64,000 nt of DNA from Chitinophaga sp. HK235. GTDB taxonomy: Bacteria; Bacteroidota; Bacteroidia; Chitinophagales; Chitinophagaceae. The stretch covers positions 3,162,001-3,226,000 of the forward strand of contig NZ_CP073766.1 of NCBI RefSeq assembly GCF_018255755.1, given 5' to 3'. Shown here piece after piece: positions 44,271-53,336 of this stretch (its first letter is position 1; every line of letters begins with the position of its first letter). The notes under the pieces are model-generated. The model saw only the letters and a program-made list of their open reading frames with translations, was not told the origin of the DNA and searched no databases. The position numbers were made by a program, and so were the translations under genes.

Positions 44271-44302
44271 AGGCCTGAGCATTCTTGCTCCGGCCTAATT
44301 TT
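44271..44302 (+). terminator. Possible terminator after the araC gene
   Basis: AGGCCTGAGCA (44,271-44,281) pairs with TGCTCCGGCCT (44,286-44,296) with one mismatch and a 4-base loop, followed by AATTTT. Moderate strength. Confidence 0.5.
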
Positions 44303-44336
44303 CGTATAGTCATTTCCGTAGTAATACAATAACAAA

Positions 44337-44371
44337 CCGACTTTCTGACCAGGTTACCCGATTTATCAACC
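44337..44371 (+). promoter_or_regulatory. AraC-type tandem operator upstream of the RND operon
   Basis: CCGACTTTCTGACC (44,337-44,350) and CCGATTTATCAACC (44,358-44,371) are direct repeats with a 21-bp period, closely matching the site before the araC gene. The downstream half-site ends where a -33 element would begin, the geometry of a class II activator. Confidence 0.7.
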
Positions 44372-44394
44372 TTTTCCTGCGGTCCTACTGCCAG

Positions 44395-44402
44395 TAATTT
44401 TG
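44395..44402 (+). promoter_or_regulatory. -7 promoter element of the RND operon
   Basis: TAATTTTG is an exact TAnnTTTG match, 24 bases after the tandem operator and 45 bases before the adaptor start codon. There is no TTTG at -33; the operator occupies that position. Confidence 0.6.
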
Positions 44403-44446
44403 TCACGGAAAATCCTCGTATTCAATCATAGTAATAAAATCAGTTT

Positions 44447-45475
44447 ATGTCGATGACGTACAAAACAGTTTCATTCTTAATCATGGCAGCAATGCTGGCA
44501 GGTTGCGGCAACAAGGCAGTACAGCAGGAGCAGCAGGCACCGGTTAAAGTGAGCGTATTTAAAGTCAGTACCAGTGATATACCCCGGGAATTCAGCTACT
44601 CCGGCACTATAGAGCCGGACAATACCGCTGATATTGGCTTTGCAGTGCCTGGTGTGGTGAACAGCATTCTGGTGGAAGAAGGCCAGACCGTAAAACAGGG
44701 ACAGCTGCTGGCAGCTATCGATGCTACCGAATACAGTAATGCCCTTGCAATCGCCACTGCGGGCCTGGAGCAGGCAGAAGATATGTACAACCGGCTAAAC
44801 GATCTTTATCAGAAAGGTAGTCTGCCTGCCAAAGACTATATCGATATCCGGACCAAAGTCGCACAAGCCAAGGCCAACAAACAGATCAGCGCCAAACATA
44901 TTTCCGACAGCAGGCTCTACTCCCCTATCTCCGGCATCATCGCTGCCAGAAAGATAGAAAGAGGCAGTGCCGCAGCTCCCGGCGTACCTGCTTTCACCAT
45001 CGTAAAAACAGACATGGTATACGCCAAAGCAGCCATACCGGAAAGTGAAGTCGGTTCCTTCAAACAGGGCACGATCGCTAAAGTATACATCCCTACGCTG
45101 CAGGACAGCGTGAGTGGTAAAATCACCATCATCAACCCGCAGGCCGATGCTGTATCAAGGACCTATAATATCAAAATAAAAATCCCCAACAGCAACGGCA
45201 GCCTGTTGCCCGGCATGCTGGCCAACATCAGCATCAACACAGGGAAAAGCCTGAGCAGCCTTACCGTACCCGCTACTGCCGTGGTAAGGGATGCAGATGA
45301 TATCACTTATGTGTTTATCGCCGGCACACAACACAAAGCCATCCGCAAACGCATCACTGTAGGAGCCCTTACCGGCAAAAATGAAGTAGTGGTAACAACA
45401 GGGTTGCAGGGCGGCGAACAGGTGATCACCACCGGCCTTTCCAATCTCAAAGACGGCGCCTCCATCAACCTGTAA
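44447..45475 (+). CDS. RND efflux periplasmic adaptor (membrane fusion lipoprotein)
   Basis: 342 aa with a lipobox LAGC (Cys20), so anchored to the inner membrane. Domain order is barrel-sandwich half (EPDNTADIGFAVPGVV), short helical hairpin (~85-130), second barrel-sandwich half (SRLYSPISGIIAARKIERG), beta-barrel (~190-265) and membrane-proximal domain. It links the RND pump encoded 31 bases downstream to the TolC protein encoded next. Start follows the operator and promoter described upstream. Confidence 0.92.
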   Translation: MSMTYKTVSFLIMAAMLAGCGNKAVQQEQQAPVKVSVFKVSTSDIPREFSYSGTIEPDNTADIGFAVPGVVNSILVEEGQTVKQGQLLAAIDATEYSNALAIATAGLEQAEDMYNRLNDLYQKGSLPAKDYIDIRTKVAQAKANKQISAKHISDSRLYSPISGIIAARKIERGSAAAPGVPAFTIVKTDMVYAKAAIPESEVGSFKQGTIAKVYIPTLQDSVSGKITIINPQADAVSRTYNIKIKIPNSNGSLLPGMLANISINTGKSLSSLTVPATAVVRDADDITYVFIAGTQHKAIRKRITVGALTGKNEVVVTTGLQGGEQVITTGLSNLKDGASINL

Positions 45476-45506
45476 CAACAATTAATCAGTGTGACAATCC
45501 GGAAGA

Positions 45507-48500
45507 ATGAAAAAGAGAAAAATCAGCTTCATAGAAGCAGCCATGCAGTACAAACAGGTGACCATTGTAGTAGTGGTGCTGTTACTCCTGCTGGGGCTGT
45601 ATTCCCTCCTGAACATGCCCAGGTCGGAAAACCCGAAGATAGACATGCCGGTGGCCATGGTATATGCTTTTTACCCCGGCGCCGATGAAATACAAATGGA
45701 GAAACAGGTGACCAACAAAATAGAACAGTACCTGTTTTCCTTCGAAGAAGTGAATAAAGAGAAAACCAAATCCCAGACAAAAGACGGGCAGGTTTTCATT
45801 ACAGTAGAATTACATACCTCCGTTAAAGACCGGAAAAAATTCTGGAGCACCCTGCAACACGGCCTCAACAGCGCCGCACCGCAGATACTGCCACAAGGTG
45901 TGATAGGTCCTGTGGTGAACAGCAACTTCGGAGATGTAACCGCACAGATCATCACCGTATCCTCTGCACAACGCAGTTATGGCGAGATAGAAAAATACCT
46001 GGATAAAATAGAAGACGGGCTCAAAACCATTCCGGAAGTATCCAAAATAAACCGGTCCGGTGGCCAGAAGCAACAACTATACGTAACAATCGATGATCAG
46101 AAGATGCAGCAGTATGGTTTTGACCTGTCTACTATTATCCGTACCCTGCAGGTCCAGAATATCACGGGTTATTCCGGTGAGATGACCATCAGCTCCAACA
46201 CCTTCCCGGTATTTACCAACAGCCGGTATAAAACAGCGGAAGACCTGGGCGCACAGATCATCTATACCACCCCGCAGGGAACCGTGGTGAGACTACGCGA
46301 TGTAGCGCGTATAGAACGCCGGTATGAGGAACCATCTTCGTTTATCCGTATAGGTGATGACAAGGTGATGATGCTGGCTATTGAGATGCAGCCCGGTAAC
46401 AACATCGTACAATTCGGTCATCTTGTGGAAAACAGGCTGGAAGCGCTCCGGCATGATTTCCCCGAAGACATCAAAATCAAGACCATCGTTAACCAGCCGG
46501 AAGTAGTAGATGAAAGTATCCGACACTTTATGAAAGAGTTTGGACTGGCCATCGCTTCGGTGATCATTGTGGTGATGTTGTTGCTCCCCTTCCGGGTAGC
46601 CGCCGTGTCTTCGCTGGCAGCGCCCATCTCCATCCTGATCACCTTCGGACTGATCAACATCATGGGTATAGAACTGCATCAGGTAACGCTGGCTGCGCTG
46701 ATCATTGTGCTGGGCATGGTAGTAGACAATGCGATCGTGGTGGTGGACAACTACATCGAAAAACTGGATGAGGGCATCACCCCGTGGACAGCAGCCTGGC
46801 AGGCCGCCAAACAGCTTTCCCTGCCTATCTTCACGGCTACGCTGGCCATCATTTTCGCCTTTGCACCGCTGGCCATCTTTATGAATGGTATATCCAAAGA
46901 TTTCATCGCGGCCCTGCCGGTAACCATCGCCGTAGCGCTGATTACCTCTATGGCAGTAGCATTGCTGCTCACACCCTACACATGTTATGTGTTCATCAAA
47001 AAAGGTCTCAAACATAAAGTCAGCACAACTAAAAAACGTAAAAGCCTGCTGGACCTCCTGCAGGACACCTTCAACAAAGGCGTGGAGCTGGCCTTCCGTT
47101 ATCCCCGTACTACTGTGGGCATCGCGGCAGGTGCAGTAGTGCTGGCCATAGTACTGGCTGGTAAAGTGAAACAGGAATTTTTCCCGCTGAGCGAAAGCAA
47201 ACAATTTAATGCAGAAATATGGATGGCCAATGGCACATCCCTCGAAGAAACAGAACGGGTGGTGAAGCTGGTGGAAATGGAGTTGCAGAAAGATAAACGT
47301 GTGACAGGTATTGCCAGTTTTGTGGGTTCCAGCTCCCCCCGTTTTAATGTTACCTACGCACCGGAGATGCCCAGAAGGAACTTCGCTCAGGTATTTATCA
47401 CCACCTCCGGCAGCGATGCTACCAACGAACTGGTAAAAGAGTACCTGCCTAAGTTCGAAGGTTTTGTGCCCAACGGTTATGTACGGCTGCGTCAGCTGAG
47501 TATGCAGGAAGGCTCTCCGCTGGCCGTCCGGGTGATCGGCGAAAACCTCAGCGATCAGAAAAAAGTGGCAGAGCAGGTAAAAGAGATCCTCCGCAACACA
47601 GCAGGCACCAACTGGGTAAGGTCCGACTATGAAGACGATTACCTGGGCATCAATCTGCAGGTGAAAGAAGACGCCGCTGCCAGGCTGGGTGTTCCTAACC
47701 AGCTGATCACCCAAACGATCGGGGCCGGCCTTAAAGGCTTTGCCGTATCCCAGATATGGGAAGGCGACAAACCAGTGGACATCTTCCTGCGTATGGAAGC
47801 CAATAACCGCAAGGATTTTAATGACCTGAGTAATCTTCACCTCAACAGCATATACGGCGGTAAAGTGCCTTTAAAAGAAGTAGCAGCGCTGACACCTTCC
47901 TGGCATACCGGCGTGATCGCCCACCGTAATGGTATCCGCACCCTTACGGTATTATCTGAAGCACAGAAAGGTATCATGGCTTCCGAGATATTAAAAAAGG
48001 CGCAGCCGCAGATTGAAAAGCTGCAGCTTCCCGCCGGTATCAGCATACAGTATGGTGGTGATGCCGAATCGTCCGGAGAGAATGCTCCGGGCATGGGCAA
48101 GGCGCTGGGCACCAGTCTTGTTCTGATATTGCTCACGCTGTTGTTCCAGTTCAAGACTTTTGGTAAAACACTGATCATCCTGGCCACTTTCCCGCTTAGT
48201 CTGCTGGGCGCTTTCCTGGGCCTGTATATCACCGGCAACCCGATGGGTATGACCGCTTTCATGGGCATCATCAGTCTGATTGGTATTGTGGTACGTAATG
48301 GTATTATCCTGGTAGACTATGCAGATGAGCTGGTAAGAGACCATAACTATACGATAAAAGCCGCTGCGCTGGGTGCAGCCAAACGCCGTATGCGGCCTAT
48401 CTTCCTGACATCGGCCGCAGCTGCTATCGGTGTGGTGCCGATGATCATCGGTAAGTCGCCGCTGTGGGCACCACTGGGCAGCGTACTGGCATCGGGGCTG

Positions 48501-48626
48501 ATTGTATCCATGATACTCACCCTTTTTGTAGTACCGGTGCTCTATTATCTGTTTGTACGTCCTGCTCCGGAACCCGCGATAGCTGCCGATGCCGACGCAG
48601 AGATCATGTACAAACCGGCCCATTGA
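45507..48626 (+). CDS. RND efflux pump, inner-membrane permease (AcrB/HAE-like)
   Basis: A 1039-aa proton-driven antiporter with 12 membrane helices and two large periplasmic loops. Helix 4 reads LGMVVDNAIVVVDN, where the classic AcrB Asp-Asp pair is Asp-Asn, as in a group of Bacteroidota/Gram-negative pumps; a second Asp follows seven residues later. The C-terminal half repeats the fold (GIISLIGIVVRNGIILVDYADE). It forms a tripartite pump with the flanking adaptor and TolC-like genes. Substrates are probably drugs, dyes or lipids rather than metal ions. Confidence 0.92.
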   Translation: MKKRKISFIEAAMQYKQVTIVVVVLLLLLGLYSLLNMPRSENPKIDMPVAMVYAFYPGADEIQMEKQVTNKIEQYLFSFEEVNKEKTKSQTKDGQVFITVELHTSVKDRKKFWSTLQHGLNSAAPQILPQGVIGPVVNSNFGDVTAQIITVSSAQRSYGEIEKYLDKIEDGLKTIPEVSKINRSGGQKQQLYVTIDDQKMQQYGFDLSTIIRTLQVQNITGYSGEMTISSNTFPVFTNSRYKTAEDLGAQIIYTTPQGTVVRLRDVARIERRYEEPSSFIRIGDDKVMMLAIEMQPGNNIVQFGHLVENRLEALRHDFPEDIKIKTIVNQPEVVDESIRHFMKEFGLAIASVIIVVMLLLPFRVAAVSSLAAPISILITFGLINIMGIELHQVTLAALIIVLGMVVDNAIVVVDNYIEKLDEGITPWTAAWQAAKQLSLPIFTATLAIIFAFAPLAIFMNGISKDFIAALPVTIAVALITSMAVALLLTPYTCYVFIKKGLKHKVSTTKKRKSLLDLLQDTFNKGVELAFRYPRTTVGIAAGAVVLAIVLAGKVKQEFFPLSESKQFNAEIWMANGTSLEETERVVKLVEMELQKDKRVTGIASFVGSSSPRFNVTYAPEMPRRNFAQVFITTSGSDATNELVKEYLPKFEGFVPNGYVRLRQLSMQEGSPLAVRVIGENLSDQKKVAEQVKEILRNTAGTNWVRSDYEDDYLGINLQVKEDAAARLGVPNQLITQTIGAGLKGFAVSQIWEGDKPVDIFLRMEANNRKDFNDLSNLHLNSIYGGKVPLKEVAALTPSWHTGVIAHRNGIRTLTVLSEAQKGIMASEILKKAQPQIEKLQLPAGISIQYGGDAESSGENAPGMGKALGTSLVLILLTLLFQFKTFGKTLIILATFPLSLLGAFLGLYITGNPMGMTAFMGIISLIGIVVRNGIILVDYADELVRDHNYTIKAAALGAAKRRMRPIFLTSAAAAIGVVPMIIGKSPLWAPLGSVLASGLIVSMILTLFVVPVLYYLFVRPAPEPAIAADADAEIMYKPAH

Positions 48627-48679
48627 TTTATCAGATCCGCAGGTGGCACTGGTTGCCACCTGCCCATAAAAAGACAACC

Positions 48680-49963
48680 ATGAATTTCAGATTAATATTC
48701 ACCCTGGCAGCTGCATTGGCCGCTCATCATACTTTTGCACAGACACCTGTGCTGACGGTGGAAGACTGCCAGCGGATGGCCATAGAACAAAATAAAAAAA
48801 TCAGGGCCGCACAGTACCAGATAGATGCAGCCAATGCAGCTGTTAAATCCGCTGCAGCCAATGCCTATCCGGCCATCGACGGTTCTGTGATGGGCGCCTA
48901 CCTGGGCAAACCCATTGGTGGCGCGCTGAACGGTGCCATCCCTGAATACTTCGGCAGTGCAATCGTTTCCGTTACCCAACCGATTTATGCCGGCGGTAAA
49001 ATACAGCTGGGCAAAGCTGCCGCCGCCAAAGGTGTCAATATCCAGCAGGAACAGAAAGCACTGACCACCGCGGAAGTATTGCTGAACGTCAACAAAGCAT
49101 ACTGGCAGGTAGTACAGGTAAAAGAAAAAATTATCCTGGCAAAAAAATATCAGGAGATGCTGCAAGGACTGCAGCAGGAACTTAAAAACGCCTACGACGC
49201 AGGCCTGATCTATAAAAACGATCTGCTGCGGGTAGAAGTGAACCTCAACGACGCCTCCCTGAGGCTTACTCAGGCCAACGACGGCCTCGTGATGGCCAAG
49301 CTGGCCCTGGCACAGGTGACAGGCATGCCCGGCCAGACAGATTTTAATATAGCCGACTCCGTTAGTGGCAACTTCAACGAAGTGGCTGCACAGGAACTGA
49401 CAGCTGCTGCGGAAAACAGGCCGGAAATCCGCTTGCTGCATCAGGTGCTGGAAGTAGAGCAATTGCAGAAAAAAATGCTGAAGGCTGATTTCCTGCCCAC
49501 TATCGGTGTCAGCGCAGCTGGTCTGGCCACCGGCGGTAAAGGCGTCAATATCAGCAATGGCAAAGACTTCATGGGTTCCTGGTACGGACTGGCCAGCATC
49601 AATGTACCCATCTTCGACTGGGGCAAAAAAGCCAATAAGGTAAAGGAACAGTCCTTTAAAATAGCTGCCCGTCAGCAGGAACTGGAAAACACCAAAGAGC
49701 TGGTGGGCCTCGAAGTACAACAGGCATACCTGGCCCTTAACCAGTCCGTCAAAAAAATCCAGACCTCCCGGCTGTCACTGGAACAGGCCACCGAGAATCT
49801 CAAACTCGCCAACGACCGCCTCAAAGCAGGGACTATCACCGGTAAGGACGTACTGGAAGCACAAACCATATGGCAACAGGCCTATAGCAGTATCATAGAC
49901 AGCAAAGTTGAATATAAGATCAATGAAGCGGCATATCAGAAAGCGATCGGAGCATTGAAATAA
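48680..49963 (+). CDS. TolC-family outer-membrane channel of the RND operon
   Basis: 427 aa from the ATG at 48,680, which gives a signal peptide ending HHTFAQ. A longer in-frame extension overlaps the pump gene and lacks one. Two long alpha-hairpin repeats with regular Gln/Ala/Leu heptads (e.g. KAYWQVVQVKEKI, LVGLEVQQAYLAL) and short beta pairs (SVTQPIYAGGK, INVPIFDWGKK) are the TolC signature. Confidence 0.92.
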   Translation: MNFRLIFTLAAALAAHHTFAQTPVLTVEDCQRMAIEQNKKIRAAQYQIDAANAAVKSAAANAYPAIDGSVMGAYLGKPIGGALNGAIPEYFGSAIVSVTQPIYAGGKIQLGKAAAAKGVNIQQEQKALTTAEVLLNVNKAYWQVVQVKEKIILAKKYQEMLQGLQQELKNAYDAGLIYKNDLLRVEVNLNDASLRLTQANDGLVMAKLALAQVTGMPGQTDFNIADSVSGNFNEVAAQELTAAAENRPEIRLLHQVLEVEQLQKKMLKADFLPTIGVSAAGLATGGKGVNISNGKDFMGSWYGLASINVPIFDWGKKANKVKEQSFKIAARQQELENTKELVGLEVQQAYLALNQSVKKIQTSRLSLEQATENLKLANDRLKAGTITGKDVLEAQTIWQQAYSSIIDSKVEYKINEAAYQKAIGALK

Positions 49964-49983
49964 TCCCTTAAAACAATTGTTGT

Positions 49984-50583
49984 ATGAAAGAAGAATGGCA
50001 CCAGCTCGTTCATGGCGGCATCATCCTCTTCACCCACAAAGGTATCAGGGCTACCAGCGTAGACGAGATCACCCGGTTCTGCCAGCTGCCTACCCAAAGC
50101 TTTTACGAACATTTCGACAGTAAAGAAAAACTGATTTGCCATATCATCACGGAATGGCTGGAAAAAACAGAGAGGTACCTCTCTTTCAACAGGCACCTGT
50201 CTTCCAATGCCATCACGGAGATCAGTAACTTTTTCAGGGCCGCGGAAAAAATGGTGGAAATCATACAGCCCGTCTTTTTTATCGATATCCGCAATCATTA
50301 CAGCAGCACCTGGGAAAAGCTGGAACAGTTCAGGGAAGAAACACTCTCCGCTTTCATCCGGCTGAATGTCTGCAGAGGATTGAAAGAAGGACTGTACCGC
50401 CGCAACCTCGACCGGTCGCTGATGGAAAAAATTTACTTCACACCGATGCAAATCGTTACAGAACATAGGCATATAGAGAGGAGTCTTGTCAACAGGATCT
50501 ACCATGAGATGAACACCATTTTCCTGCATGGACTGGTGAATCTCAGAGGGATGAAACTGATCTATGAAAAAGACGCACATTAA
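49984..50583 (+). CDS. TetR-family regulator at the end of the RND operon
   Basis: 199 aa. The N-terminal HTH is clear: GGIILFTHKGIRATSVDEIT followed by the recognition helix and QSFYEHFDSKEKLI. The C-terminal ~150 residues are an all-helical ligand domain without a recognised subfamily. It begins 20 bases after the TolC gene, so it is part of the pump operon and may add local feedback to the AraC control. Confidence 0.85.
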   Translation: MKEEWHQLVHGGIILFTHKGIRATSVDEITRFCQLPTQSFYEHFDSKEKLICHIITEWLEKTERYLSFNRHLSSNAITEISNFFRAAEKMVEIIQPVFFIDIRNHYSSTWEKLEQFREETLSAFIRLNVCRGLKEGLYRRNLDRSLMEKIYFTPMQIVTEHRHIERSLVNRIYHEMNTIFLHGLVNLRGMKLIYEKDAH

Positions 50584-50646
50584 TAAAAATGATATTCTCC
50601 AATGCTCAAAGTGGATGTTTAAAACTCATATAGAAAACTATTTTTT

Positions 50647-50690
50647 CAAATCGCTGCAAACATTGTCCTATAATTGGTTGCAGCGATTTG
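50647..50690 (+). terminator. Terminator of the RND operon
   Basis: CAAATCGCTGCAA (50,647-50,659) pairs perfectly with TTGCAGCGATTTG (50,678-50,690), followed by AATTTATTTT. The loop is long (18 bases). Confidence 0.75.
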
Positions 50691-50740
50691 AATTTATTTT
50701 ACTTTTAGATCGCAGACCGATTTTCTGTGTAAAAAACCTT

Positions 50741-50748
50741 TATCTTTA
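50741..50748 (+). promoter_or_regulatory. -7-like promoter element of the GNAT-like gene
   Basis: TATCTTTA differs from TAnnTTTG only at the last base and lies 26 bases before the start codon at 50,775. Confidence 0.4.
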
Positions 50749-50774
50749 GTTGTCATCAGAAATCGGTACACTTC

Positions 50775-51524
50775 ATGAGTATTGCTTTATATTCTCATCA
50801 TATAACCCCACGTGAAATACAACAAATCCTCTCTTTGGGATACGAACTGAAAGGAGAAATAACCAATGCTCCCGAAGATTTTATCAACAAGTATTTCCGG
50901 AATTTCGACCTTTTAAAACTGTTAGACGATATCAATGAGACATTACTATCTGTTAGTATTGACAAATTGTTTAAGTGCATTTTTTTAAATCCACCTCACC
51001 CTCCGGAAATAAAAATTGACATTCAATCTGAGCATTGTGAAAATGAGACATCCGGGTTGGCATTATCAAGAACATTTACCTGGGATGATAATGAGCTGAT
51101 AGTTAAACATGATGCATTTATTCTTCCAACAGGCGCCAGGAACAAGGGGATTGCCAAAAAGATTTTCCAATCCTTCCTTCAGCAATATTTGAATATGGGA
51201 GTCAGGAAAATACATGTCTTTGCTTGTTTAGAGGATGGTGGATATGTCTGGGCCAAATTCCAGTTTAATGCTCTGTACAAGCAGGAGATGACTTTTATTT
51301 TAAACAATTCACGAAAAAAACTAACGCAAAAACAGTACGAAGCAATCGAAAAAATATACAATAATTACTATATAAAACACCCTGAGGGAAAATCATTTCC
51401 TATCTTCAAATGGGCAGAATTGTCTTTTATGGAAAATATTCTGAGAAGCAGTCAATGGCATGGTGCAATAGATTTGTCCAATAGGGAGGAATCAATTAAC
51501 TTTATAACATATGTTTGCGGATAA
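50775..51524 (+). CDS. GNAT-like acetyltransferase protein, low-GC gene
   Basis: 249 aa, cytosolic, no signal peptide. The middle resembles a GNAT fold: a LIVKHDAFILPTG strand, then ARNKGIAKKI (121-130) as the acetyl-CoA-binding motif A (R/Q-x-x-G-x-A), then a helix and the IHVFA strand. A following segment LEDGGYVWAKFQF resembles a motif seen in some predicted acetyltransferases of toxin and phage contexts (weak, from memory). Base composition is visibly more AT-rich than the flanking pump genes. Its last 14 bases overlap the next small gene, so the two are coupled. Substrate unknown. Confidence 0.6.
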   Translation: MSIALYSHHITPREIQQILSLGYELKGEITNAPEDFINKYFRNFDLLKLLDDINETLLSVSIDKLFKCIFLNPPHPPEIKIDIQSEHCENETSGLALSRTFTWDDNELIVKHDAFILPTGARNKGIAKKIFQSFLQQYLNMGVRKIHVFACLEDGGYVWAKFQFNALYKQEMTFILNNSRKKLTQKQYEAIEKIYNNYYIKHPEGKSFPIFKWAELSFMENILRSSQWHGAIDLSNREESINFITYVCG

Positions 51525-51894
51525 ATCGATATTTAATGAGGCTGCCTATATTGGAGAAGAGCTTATGAAAGACAGGTATTTCTCTGATATCGACAGAAAG
51601 TGTTACACCGTTATAAAAACGGTTCAGGATGGCGATTTCTATCTTGAAGAAGCTATGGATCTATATGGAGTTTCACAGACTGATATTGAAAATTATGTTA
51701 GCAAGCGTATTCTCAAGGAGTTAGATTCTTTTTTCGCCACCTGTTCCGCTAAATCGAAAACAATCGCCATATTGGATATTATATCCGAAATGTATAAGAA
51801 CTACTTCAATCCTATTGATAAGGATGCCACAGAAGTTTTTATGCACTTTGAAAAGTTATCCAACAATATCCAGAATGATAAGATCAGAGTCTAA
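51511..51894 (+). CDS. Small acidic helical protein coupled to the GNAT-like gene
   Basis: 127 aa, predicted mostly helical, no signal peptide. Not recognised. An HTH-like segment may lie around YLEEAMDLYGVSQTDIENYVS, which resembles a simple helix-turn-helix. It overlaps the end of the GNAT-like gene by 14 bases, a typical arrangement of a regulator, antitoxin or immunity partner, but nothing proves that role. Low GC like its neighbour. Confidence 0.6.
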   Translation: MFADKSIFNEAAYIGEELMKDRYFSDIDRKCYTVIKTVQDGDFYLEEAMDLYGVSQTDIENYVSKRILKELDSFFATCSAKSKTIAILDIISEMYKNYFNPIDKDATEVFMHFEKLSNNIQNDKIRV

Positions 51895-52080
51895 CCCCCA
51901 TTTCCTCCCCATATTATTTTATTCCTCACTCCCCTTTACATCTTCAAATATTCACTATCTTGGCCCCCGATTTGGAGACCAGGCCTTGTGATTTATTCCC
52001 TTGTCAGTGATGTTATTTGACAGCCATTGAACAAAAACCGCAAAAATTAGTATTATCCATAGCAAACAGCACTAACAGGA

Positions 52081-53328
52081 ATGCGTAGAGCCATTTATCT
52101 GATCATTTGTACGATGGGCATCCCCTTTATGTCAAGGGCCCAGACTACTCTAACCTTGCCAGGGGCACTTCATGCCGCCAGAACCAACAACCCTTTTCTT
52201 AAGCCTGCCAGTCTGAATACTGCTATCGCCCAGAGCGATGTCATTACTGCGGGATTAAGACCCAATCCGGTGTTGAACAATCAGACCCTTCAGCTGATGA
52301 ACTCGCGGAACTTTGCTCCCAACACCCGGTATTACGATAAAGAAAACCGGCAAACCTGGTGGCAGCTGACCAAACAGTTTCAACTGTCGGGCCAGCGGAG
52401 ACTGAAACAACAGTTCGCAGCCGGCAATGTAACCGTCGCCGAAAAAACCTTCGCCGACGTGGAAAGGAACATCCTTACCGAAACAGGCAACAAATGGCTG
52501 GATGTATGGTTTAATAAAGTCAACCTGCAACTGATCCGCGAAGCGAGAGTAAACATTGACAGCCTGGTAAAAACCCAGGAAATACGCCTGAGAAACCAGG
52601 TGATCAGCAGCAGTGAACTGGCACGTACCCAGCTATTGCTGCAACAGTACCAGCTACAATACAACAACGCAGCCCAGAACTATCGTAATGAACTGCAAAA
52701 CCTGCAACTGCTCACCGGACAAACCGACAGCATCGCCATCGACGAACAGGACCCCGTTATATCCATGGAGATGACGCAGGAGCTGGACAGCCTCGTAAAC
52801 CTTTCGCTGGTGCAGCGCCCCGATGTACAACAGGCACAGGCCACCATCAGCGCCGCCAAAAGCAACATCTCCCTGCAAAAAGCCCTGGCCCAACCAACGC
52901 CGGAGCTGGGATTCATCTACAACCCGCAGAACACCGTTCCCTATTTCGGCGTCTTCGCTACCATCGATCTGCCGGTATTCAGCCGCAACCAGGGCGAAAT
53001 CCGGAAATCCAAAATAGTACTGCAACAGTCCGAACAGTCACTGTCCGCCCTGCAAAAACAGGTAAGCACCGAAGTACAAGCCACCTGGCATACTTATCAG
53101 GTCAATAGAGAAACAGTAGACAAATACAAAAGCATCCTGCCCCAGGCAGAAACTATTCTGCAATCTGTAAAGTACGCCTATACGAAAGGCGGTACTACCA
53201 TCATAGATTTCCTGGAAGCACAACGGACCTGGTTCGAAACCCAGAAAATGTATTACGACGCATTGTACAACTATCGCAAAAGCTACCTGCAACTTTTACA
53301 GGTAACCGGATTGATTAATCAACTATAA
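52081..53328 (+). CDS. TolC-family protein of a CusCBA-like heavy-metal efflux operon
   Basis: 415 aa with a signal peptide (cleavage near residue 20, MSRAQ). The N-terminal segment LPGALHAARTNNP and GLRPNPVLNNQ are typical of CzcC/CusC-like outer-membrane channels in Bacteroidota. Two long coiled helical hairpins follow (QLLLQQYQLQYNNAAQNYRNEL). First gene of a four-gene operon; 8 bases separate it from the adaptor. Confidence 0.9.
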   Translation: MRRAIYLIICTMGIPFMSRAQTTLTLPGALHAARTNNPFLKPASLNTAIAQSDVITAGLRPNPVLNNQTLQLMNSRNFAPNTRYYDKENRQTWWQLTKQFQLSGQRRLKQQFAAGNVTVAEKTFADVERNILTETGNKWLDVWFNKVNLQLIREARVNIDSLVKTQEIRLRNQVISSSELARTQLLLQQYQLQYNNAAQNYRNELQNLQLLTGQTDSIAIDEQDPVISMEMTQELDSLVNLSLVQRPDVQQAQATISAAKSNISLQKALAQPTPELGFIYNPQNTVPYFGVFATIDLPVFSRNQGEIRKSKIVLQQSEQSLSALQKQVSTEVQATWHTYQVNRETVDKYKSILPQAETILQSVKYAYTKGGTTIIDFLEAQRTWFETQKMYYDALYNYRKSYLQLLQVTGLINQL

Positions 53329-53336
53329 TTTATCAG

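Noticed and set aside
43205..44371. The ~40-bp repeat before araC and the RND operon as ends of an insertion sequence
   Set aside because: The copies are in the same orientation, flank a regulator rather than a transposase, and have an internal 21-bp period that fits an AraC operator.
46293..47840. A 515-codon minus-strand open frame inside the RND pump gene
   Set aside because: It lies wholly antisense to a conserved pump gene, has a His/Gln/Cys-rich composition typical of a shadow frame and shows no recognisable domain.
48692..49720. A 342-codon minus-strand open frame inside the TolC-family gene
   Set aside because: Antisense shadow of the TolC gene with biased Phe/Gln/His composition.
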